From assembly GCA_022559845.1 (NCBI GenBank), contig CM040126.1:140934064-140998063 (forward strand): a stretch of 64,000 nucleotides of DNA, given 5' to 3'. Made by a program: the position numbers and the translations under genes. Positions 57,601 to 64,000 of the stretch are shown piece by piece. Every line of letters begins with the position of its first letter. Position 1 is the first letter of the stretch. The DNA is from Amorphophallus konjac (Eukaryota; Streptophyta; Magnoliopsida; Alismatales; Araceae). The notes beneath the pieces are model-generated. The model ran no database searches and was not told where the DNA came from. It was given only the letters and a program-made list of their open reading frames with translations.

Positions 57601-57859
57601 ATTTTATTCAATTTTCCTTTTAATTATCCCCTATTTATCTAATAAAAGTAGGGAATTATCCTAATTACGTCTCTAGAGTTGGGCATGGGCCTAAAAGCCG
57701 TAGAAATTGGGTTTATGGTCTATTTAAAGTAGGCTTAGCCCTTGGATTAATATGGGGCCTTTAATTAACCCATAATTCACTTAATGATTTAAGTCTTCTC
57801 AAATGCTTAATAATTATATTTAATCTCAGAAAATTGCTAGAAAATTCCCATGCGTTACA
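54659..57859 (-). repeat. 3' LTR (minus sense) of the second Tekay-like element
   Basis: The right edge is clear: minus-strand TGTAACGCATGG follows the PPT. The left edge is unresolved between about 54650 and 54770; TG at 54659 is one candidate. An AATAAAAG signal lies on the minus strand near 54767-54776. A stretch at about 56040-56100 is homologous to 34050-34110 of the other Tekay-like LTR. Palindrome-like units occur near 55797-55990, 56495-56600 and 57517-57600. No genes. Confidence 0.7.
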
Positions 57860-57872
57860 CCGTCCCCCACTT
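57860..57872 (-). other. Polypurine tract of the minus-strand Tekay-like element
   Basis: The minus strand reads AAGTGGGGGACGG directly before the LTR. Compare AAGTGGGGGAGGG in the plus-strand element. Confidence 0.8.
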
Positions 57873-57894
57873 AGAAGGAATTTGGTTCCCAAAT

Positions 57895-58289
57895 TCATCG
57901 CATGGGATCTTTAAGGAGAGTGTACTTACATTCAAATATCTTAGGAAATCTTTTACGCATAGCTTCTTCCGTTTCCCATGTCGCCTCATGTGGCCAAGAT
58001 TTGTTCCTTTGGTCTTTGACCATGGGAATAGTTTTATTCTGAAGTTGACGTACTTCTCGCTCAATTATTTTGATTGGCTTTTGCTGGTATGTCAAATCCT
58101 TTTGAATTTCCAGGTTGTCATGACTTATAACATGGAATGGGTCATAGAAATACCTTTTGACTATCGAGACATGAAATACATCATGGACTCCAGCTAGTTG
58201 AGGAGGCAAGGTCAATCTGATATGCAACTTCGCCAACCCTCTCAAGAATTTCAAAGGGGCCGATAAATCTCGGAGTAAGTTTGTCTTTA
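57895..58289 (-). pseudogene. pol: Integrase C-terminal part of the minus-strand element
   Basis: The minus strand encodes KDKLTPRFIGPFEILERVGE, then LAGVHDVFHVSIVKRYF, then IIEREVRQLQNKTIPMVKDQ and HEATWETEEAMRKRF. These match the plus-strand Tekay-like integrase end. A frame change lies near 58200. The coding sequence is cut at 58289 by a LINE and resumes at 60113. Confidence 0.85.
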
Positions 58290-59345
58290 CTACTGGTGTC
58301 TGCAAACACCTGGACCGACTGTGTGCCAACTTCTTCTGGAGTGGTACTGAGAATACTAGTAAAAGACATTGGATTGCATGGTCGGAACTTCAGAAATCTT
58401 TTGAGGAAGGGGGCTTGGGGATTCGGAGCCTTCAGGATATACAACATTCTCTTACTGTCAAGCAGCTATGGAATATATTACATGGTGATTCCTTGTGGTC
58501 CCATTTTGCTTGGAACCGGTTTCTTAAGCAACACCTCCAAGAGGAATAGAGGCAATTCCCTGTTGGTATAAAAAAGAGTATATTCATCCGAGCTAAGGAA
58601 TTGGTTCTTAGCCATTTGAGGTGGATCGTGGGGGATGGGGCAGATATAGACTTTCTCTGAGACACTTGGATAGGAGACGGACCTCTTATCCATCTCTTGA
58701 AGCCTGGAACTAATGCTGGCAATTACTCTGGCATCAGTGTCCGTGACATGCTTATGGACTAGCAACACCCTTTATGGCAAAACATGAGCATCCCGGTTGA
58801 AGTGCTCAAGGTTGATACTAACAGCGAGAAAGATATATGCGTTTGGACCGGTCACAGCTCTGGCAGTTTCACCTCCTCCTCAGCTTATCGGATTATTGCA
58901 CCCCACGGTGTCCGACGAAATGCCTGGAGGAAATTGTGGCACAATGCTTTCTCCCCGCGTGCATGTCTCTTCACTTGGAATGTTATCCATCGAGCTGTTG
59001 CAGTGGATAGCCGTGTGGCGGACTATGGCATCCCCCTGGCTTCCAAGTGTGCATGCTGTTTTCACCCACAAATAGAAGACCTCAATCATCTGTTTGTTCA
59101 CAGCGATCTTGCAGTGGCTTTATGGTCTTGGCTTGCTCCCCTCATCAGCCCCAAAATTAATCTCAGTAACCAGATTACTATCCGATGCTGGAACCTTATC
59201 TCCAGGTCCTCCCCTCAGTTTGCTGTCCAATTCACTAGTCTGTATGCTTCCATCCTGATGGTTTGGGAAGTCTGGAAAGCCCGCTGTGCTGCAAGATATG
59301 AAGGACACCCACTCCTTGAGGAGAATTTAGAATTCGATTATTAGT
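58290..59345 (+). pseudogene. LINE reverse transcriptase C-terminus with zf-RVT domain
   Basis: Starts inside the RT C-terminal region (FFWSGTENTSKRHWIAWSEL, then EEGGLGIRSLQDIQ). Several stops follow, at about 58548, 58658 and 58758. The zinc-binding domain typical of plant L1 ORF2 is open in the frame 58784-59344: GSFTSSSAYRII, WRKLWHNAFSPRACLFTW, then CACCFHPQIEDLNHLFVHSD. A frameshift near 59335 precedes RNase H. Confidence 0.88.
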
Positions 59346-59970
59346 AATCTGGCAGAGGTTACTAAGGCTGTCAAGTTTACTAAAGCTATATCATATAGTG
59401 AGGCCCAGCTTCTTCTTTCCTTCAACCTCCGGCCTGAAGTCAAAGTAAAGCTCCCTAAAATCGTCAAGTGGTGTCCACCGAGCTCGAACCTCTGCCTCAA
59501 TGTTGACGGAGCTTCTAGAGGTAACCCAGGTCCCTGTGGAGGAGGTGGATGCATTAGAGACACAATTGGCAAGCTTATAGTGGGGTTCTCCTTTTTCTAT
59601 GGTGTTGGAACAAGCTTGATAGCTGAGGCAAGAGCACTTCATGATGGCCTCCAACTCGCCCGTGAGATGGGGAGTAATCTAGCTGTCATATACTCTGACT
59701 GTGCGGTGCTGGTTACTGCAATTCTCAATCAGTCCACCCCTCACTAGTCTATTTTCCCCTGGTGGCGAGGAATCCTAAAGCTGCTGCAGTTTTTCAAGTG
59801 CCCAATCAAACATGTGTACAGGGAAGGAAACTTCGCGGCTGATAGCTTGGCTATAGATGCTTGCTGTTAAGGTGGTAATCGTATCTTTCAGACAGAGAGA
59901 GATCTTCCTCGCCCAGCTAGAGGAGCTATACTGCTTGACAAAACATGGCTTTCTAACCTTCGTTTCTGTT
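59346..59970 (+). pseudogene. LINE RNase H domain
   Basis: RNase H type 1 of plant LINEs: NVDGASRGNPGPCGGGGCIRD, then LIAEARALHDGLQLAREMGS, YSDCAVLV and FAADSLAI. The four acidic catalytic residues (D, E, D, D) are all visible. TAG at about 59746 and TAA near 59868 interrupt the frame. Confidence 0.88.
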
Positions 59971-60112
59971 AATGGGTCACTGTGGGCTGGTGTTTCTTGT
60001 TTTTGAATTGATTATGGCAGTTATGAGGCCTCCCGATTGTACTTAAACTTTATTCTACCATAAATAAAAGGTGAAATTCTTGGATTAAAAAAAAAGAGTA
60101 AGTTTGTCTTTA

Positions 60113-61209
60113 ATGTCAAACCTTCGAATACCTCGACCCGGAGAAACCTTGAGAAACACATGGTCTCTCACTTGGAATTCCAGATTGCGTCATCTATTAT
60201 CAGCATAAGATTTTTGCTTATCTTGAGCCATATGGAGTCTTTCTTGAATAAGCTTTATCTTCTCGGTAGTATCTCAAATGATTTCAGGACCTAGAAGTTA
60301 TCTTTCTCCAACTTCATTCCAGCATATTGGTGAGCGGCAGCTTCTTCCGTACAGTGCCTCGAATGGTGCCATTTGAATACTATCTTGGTAACTATTGTTG
60401 TAGACAAATTCAACTAGAGGCAGGTGATCGTGCCAACTCCCACTAAAATCAATAACACATGCCCTGAGCATATCCTCCACCACCTGATTTGTCCTTTCAG
60501 TTTGACCATTAGTTTGTGGATGGAATGCAGTGCTAAAATTGAGTCGGGTCCCTAATGAATGTTATAGACCCTTCCAAAATTGAGATGTGAAACGAGGGTC
60601 TCGATCCAAAATAATAGTGACAGGGACACCATGTAACTTGACAATTTCCTTCATGTATAAAGCTGCTAGAATATCAACAGACCATCAACTTTTAATTGGT
60701 AGAAAATGTGCATATTTAGTCAATCGGTCTATGATCACCGATATACCACCATGTCTATCTCTTGTCTTAGGTAAACCCATGATGAAATCCATCCCTATAC
60801 TTTCCCACTTCCATTCGGGAATTTCCAAGGGATGTAGTTTACCAGCTAGCTTTTGATGTTCCGCCTTAACTTGCTGACAAGTAAGACAACGATGTACAAA
60901 GTCTGCTATCTCTCTCTTCATGTTGGGCCACCAAAAATTTCTCTTCAAATCTTGATACATCTTAGTAGAACCAGGATGAATTGAGTATTTGGATTTGTGA
61001 GCTTCTTCCATGATCAATTTCTTAGTGTCAGCATGATCCGGCATACAAATCCGATCTTTAAACAATAGCCTTCCCTCGATCGAAATGAAAAATTCCGGCC
61101 GTTGATTAATATTGGTTTTAATCTCCATCGAGGTGTGATCATTTTCTTGTAATTTGACTAGATCTTCAATCATCGTAGGATGGGACCGGATATTGGCAAT
61201 AATATCCAT
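60113..61209 (-). pseudogene. pol: Integrase of the minus-strand element (core and zinc-binding region)
   Basis: Reads right to left. The HHCC region (EEAHKSKYSIHPGSTKMYQD, CLTCQQVKAEHQ) and MDFIMGLPKTRDRHGG lie within 60685-61209. [16 protein letters not shown] and [12 protein letters not shown] lie within 60298-60483. Frames between them are broken. The 57% AT plant Tekay-like integrase of 49250-50385 is the nearest sequence in the window. Confidence 0.85.
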
Positions 61210-61739
61210 TTCTTCTTATGCATCCACATCTAGATTCAAAATGAGTAAAATCCTCTATAAGATAAGTCATACCTTTCCTGAGACTTGCTAGAGTTGTCAT
61301 TGGTCTTCTGCTAAGAGCATCAGCTACATCATTTGCTTTGCCTGGATGATACTGAATAGAGAAGTCGAAGTCCTTAAGGTACTCCTGCCATATTCTTTGT
61401 CTCATGTCAAGTTCCTTTTGGGTAAAAAAGATATTTCAGACTTTTGTGGTCCAAAAATATAGTGAATTTCTCCCCATAAAGATAATATCACCATATTTTC
61501 AAGGCGAAGATAACATTAGCCAATTCCAGATCATGGACGAGGTAATTTTCTTCATGACGCTTCAATTGCCTCGAAGCATAACAAATCACCTTGCCATGTT
61601 ACATAAGGACACACCCGAGGCCAATGCCAGATGCATCCGTGTAGACTTCAAATCCACCACCTTCAACAGGTAGTGCCAAAACAGGGGCAGTGGTTAAATG
61701 ATCTTTAAGAGTTTGAAAACTCTTTTCGTAGTCTTTCGA
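61210..61739 (-). pseudogene. pol: RNase H of the minus-strand element
   Basis: The minus strand encodes [20 protein letters not shown] and DALSRRP at 61310-61380. Further upstream (minus sense, 61440-61690) is a frame-broken stretch corresponding to the RNase H core ([18 protein letters not shown] words visible in pieces). Confidence 0.75.
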
Positions 61740-62535
61740 TCATATGAATGGATTTTCCTTTCTTGTAAGTCTAGTCAAAGGAACGGGGATCTTGGAGAAA
61801 TCCTTGATGAATCGTCTATAATAGCCAGCCAAACCGATAAAACTCCTGACTTCGGATATGGTCGTCGGTCGGCTCCAATTCTTGACAGCTTCTACTTTTG
61901 AAGGATCTACAGTGATACCTTCTATTGAAATGATATGGCCAAGGAAAGAGACATCCTTTAGCCAAAATTCGCACTTGCTGAGCTTTGCATTGAGTTGCTG
62001 TTCTCTTAAAGTTTGCAAAGCTATTCTTAGATGTTCTTCATATTCTCCCTTAGTCTTGGAATATATGAGGATGTCATCAATGAAAATGACCACAAATCGG
62101 TCGAGATAGGGCCTAAAAATATTGTTCATGAGTTGCATTAATGCTACAGGGGCGTTGGTTAACCTGAACGGCATCACCATGAACTCATAATGTCCATATC
62201 TGCTCTAGAAAGTAGACTTGTAGATGTCTTCATCTTTGATTTTCAATTGATGGTAGCCCGACCTGAGGTCGATCTTGGAGAAATTTTACGCTCCAGAAAT
62301 TTGATCAAACGAACTCGTCGATACGCGGCAACGGATATTTGTTCTTGATGGTGAGCTGATTTAGTCGCCGATAATTGATGCACAGCCTGAGGGATCCATC
62401 CTTGTTTCTTACGAATAGCACCGGTGCACCCTAAGGGGACGTGCTGGGTCGAATGAAGCCCTTGTCTAACAACTCCTGAAGTTGCCTCTTAAGTTCTTTG
62501 AGTTCTGTAGGGGACATCCTGTAGGGAGCTATTGA
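61740..62535 (-). pseudogene. pol: Reverse transcriptase of the minus-strand element
   Basis: The open frame 62180-61740 has [20 protein letters not shown], the catalytic [29 protein letters not shown] and [20 protein letters not shown]. The N-terminal RT half (62181-62535) is still recognisable ([19 protein letters not shown]) but frame-broken. MPFGL is changed to MPFRL. Confidence 0.88.
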
Positions 62536-62786
62536 AATAGGTGCGACTCTCGGTATGAGTTCAATGGAGAAGTTTACTTCCCTTTCGGGCGGTAAACTGG
62601 GTAAATCAGAAGGAAATGCATCGGGGAACTCATTTACAATGGGAATATCTTCTAGGATGATTTCCTTGGGCTCATTAATGATTACGGAAGCAAAAAAGCT
62701 TCACACCCTTGCGAGATGAGTTTGCAAGCGTGAAGAGAAGAAATAATGGTAGGGTGTTTCCTATACTTGATGCCAAGGAAAGAAAA
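62536..62786 (-). pseudogene. pol: Protease-RT linker of the minus-strand element
   Basis: The minus strand has [23 protein letters not shown] words, as in the plus-strand element (FPKDLPGLPPQREV), in a broken frame. Confidence 0.65.
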
Positions 62787-63242
62787 TCACGGGAGACCTG
62801 GTTTTTGAAAAGAAATTCTCCTATTGCGATAATTTATATAGGCATCATGGTCAACAAGCCAATATACACCTAGGATAGTATCGTATCCTTCCATATCAAG
62901 GCATACGAGGTTTGCAGGAAGATTATGACCTTCTACAGTTACCTCACTATCTGGATAGTGGGTTGTAAGTTTTGTTCCTGGACCTAAAGGTGTTGTGATA
63001 GCTAGGTCCGAAGGTAGAGGACTAGGTGAAATTGGTAAAATTTTAGTAAAGGTAGTAGATATAAATGAATGAGAGGCACCAGTATCAAATAACACAAATG
63101 CAGGATGCGAATAAATTTGAATAGTACCTTCCATTAGCCCATCATCCTTGGGCGTTTCTTCATCCATCACGGCATTGAGGTGAGCTTGGCGCATACGTCC
63201 GCCATTAGAAGATTGTTCCTTCATAAGAGGGCAATCGGGCAT
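62787..63242 (-). pseudogene. pol: Aspartic protease of the minus-strand element
   Basis: A 151-codon frame on the minus strand with the active site DTGAS (63072-63086) in FVLFDTGASHSFIS. The later YDTILGVYWLVDHDA has Val where the other element has Ala-Asp (ILGADWL), so this flap-side motif is altered. It lies downstream of the zinc knuckles, as expected. Confidence 0.88.
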
Positions 63243-63625
63243 ATGGTGCTCCCGACTTCCACATCGTAATCAAGCGCCAAGGCGTTTCCAGCATTCCTCG
63301 GCTGAGAGGCCGAATTTTTCACAAAATGAGCAAGCCGTAGTGACTTGCATCTCCTCCTCCTTCACCTTCTTGTTCTTGTGATTATTCCTTCCATTCCCAT
63401 TGTGGGACCTCTTCTTGTTATCACGGGAGTTGTAAGTGCCCGTGATGCTAAACTTTTCTTCTTTGCGCCCTTGCTTATCGAACGTCCAGCTCGACTCCTC
63501 GCTCTTGCCTTAGAACTTCTTGACCTTCTCTAAGGTCCTTTCACATAAGTGCACCCGTTGGACCATCTCCGTATAAGTATAGATATTCTGAGGTCCAAGT
63601 TGGGTAATAAAGTCGGGCCTTAAAT
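63243..63625 (-). pseudogene. gag: Gag C-terminus and zinc knuckles of the minus-strand element
   Basis: Two knuckle-like motifs: CSFCEKFGLSAEEC, in which the His ligand is replaced by Ser, and one reading LRCGSREHHMPDC with a stop just before it. A basic gag tail precedes them, and the gag-domain end (RPDFITQLGPQNIYTYTEMV) is at about 63545-63622. Upstream of that (minus sense) the similarity stops. Confidence 0.75.
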
Positions 63626-64000
63626 GTGAATCATGGAAAACAATCCACTTTTAAGATCAAAAATAATATAAGCATATGCAATAAGAAGAATAATGAAAAA
63701 GTGAGTAAAAGAGCACGTGGTGCTACCAAGGAGAGTGATAGCCAGCGGGGTTACCTCAATAAGAAGAAAAGATGATCGTGAATACCTGGTGATAATAGGA
63801 TGCGGGATGGATGTGGTTCCTTCCTCCACCTTCTATCGGCCGGCCGATGAAGGGGGTTTTCCTCTTTGATTACCTTTGAACAAAGAACAAACAAGTAAAA
63901 GAAAAGGGGATCAGCCAAACGTGAGTGTAGTATCAATCCAAAGATGAAAGATGATGATGAAAGAAGAGCATAAAGCGTGCACATTTTTGTTTGTTTTAAA
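63626..64000. other. Sequence of unknown nature at the window end
   Basis: The rest of gag would be expected here on the minus strand, but it is not visible. AT-rich sequence without a domain is seen instead. Another insertion or a deletion junction near 63626 would explain it. Confidence 0.4.

Larger units (their letters stand above)
58290..60095 (+). mobile_element. 5'-truncated L1-type LINE
   Basis: Plus-strand LINE fragment of 1.8 kb with a 3' A-run (60087-60095) and a perfect 17-bp target-site duplication, GAGTAAGTTTGTCTTTA (58273-58289 and 60096-60112). It carries only the end of RT, the zinc-binding domain and RNase H. Strong 5' truncation is typical of target-primed reverse transcription. 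Confidence 0.93.
54659..64000 (-). mobile_element. Minus-strand Tekay-like Ty3/Gypsy element (partial in window)
   Basis: The 3' LTR (minus sense) is at about 54659-57859, then PPT, integrase, RNase H, RT, protease, knuckles and part of gag, reading right to left to about 63625. The 5' end lies outside the window or is disrupted. LTR and pol resemble the plus-strand Tekay-like element, so they are related families in opposite orientation. A LINE is inserted in integrase. The left LTR edge is only approximate. Confidence 0.85.

Overview
This 64 kb window is plant nuclear DNA made almost entirely of nested retrotransposons. I found no ordinary host gene, rRNA, tRNA or CRISPR array. The evidence is long LTR pairs with TG/CA ends, 5-bp target-site duplications (TSDs), primer sites matching plant initiator tRNA-Met or tRNA-Asp, Ty3/Gypsy and Ty1/Copia gag/pol domains, an L1-type LINE, and decayed plant-mobile-domain (PMD-like) and Transposase_28-like genes. 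It fits a large, repeat-rich angiosperm genome. I cannot name the species.

Layout. 1-1667: end of a minus-strand LTR (PBS at 15-26) and unclassified TE sequence. 1668-9921: an 8.25 kb non-autonomous element (LARD type, Athila/Tat-like tRNA-Asp PBS) with a broken gag and no pol, TSD GGTTG. 9927-12223: unclassified sequence with a Transposase_28-like pseudogene. 12224-28288: a minus-strand non-autonomous chromovirus relative with LTRs of 1956 bp. Its left LTR is split by a nearly complete plus-strand chromovirus at 12687-22596 (TSD CGAAC). 28289-32236: unclassified TE sequence ending in a PMD-like pseudogene. That pseudogene is split by a Tekay/Del-like Gypsy element at 32237-53912 (TSD CTTAG), whose pol is split in turn by a Sirevirus-like Copia element at 37155-48066 (TSD AGTAC). 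The PMD-like pseudogene resumes at 53913. From about 54.66 kb to the window end lies a second, minus-strand Tekay-like element. Its integrase is interrupted by a 5'-truncated LINE at 58290-60095 (17-bp TSD, A-tail).

How the parts relate. The two elements in the 12.2-28.3 kb nest belong to one family. They share the PPT sequence, the gag start and a chromodomain-region remnant. The outer one has lost pol and instead carries one frame that joins a gag segment to a roughly 300-residue stretch I do not recognise. Most in-frame stops in the pol genes fit C-to-T changes (CAG, CAA or CGA becoming stops), as expected for methylated, silenced elements.

The most unusual non-coding signals are these: arrays of short imperfect palindromes in the LTRs of both Tekay-like elements; about 40 CGTGT-core repeats in the Sirevirus-like LTR; a palindromic repeat with core GCCGTAAAATGGCGT at 30.8-31.1 kb; and a Sirevirus-like gag with six CCHC knuckles followed by several polypurine tracts.
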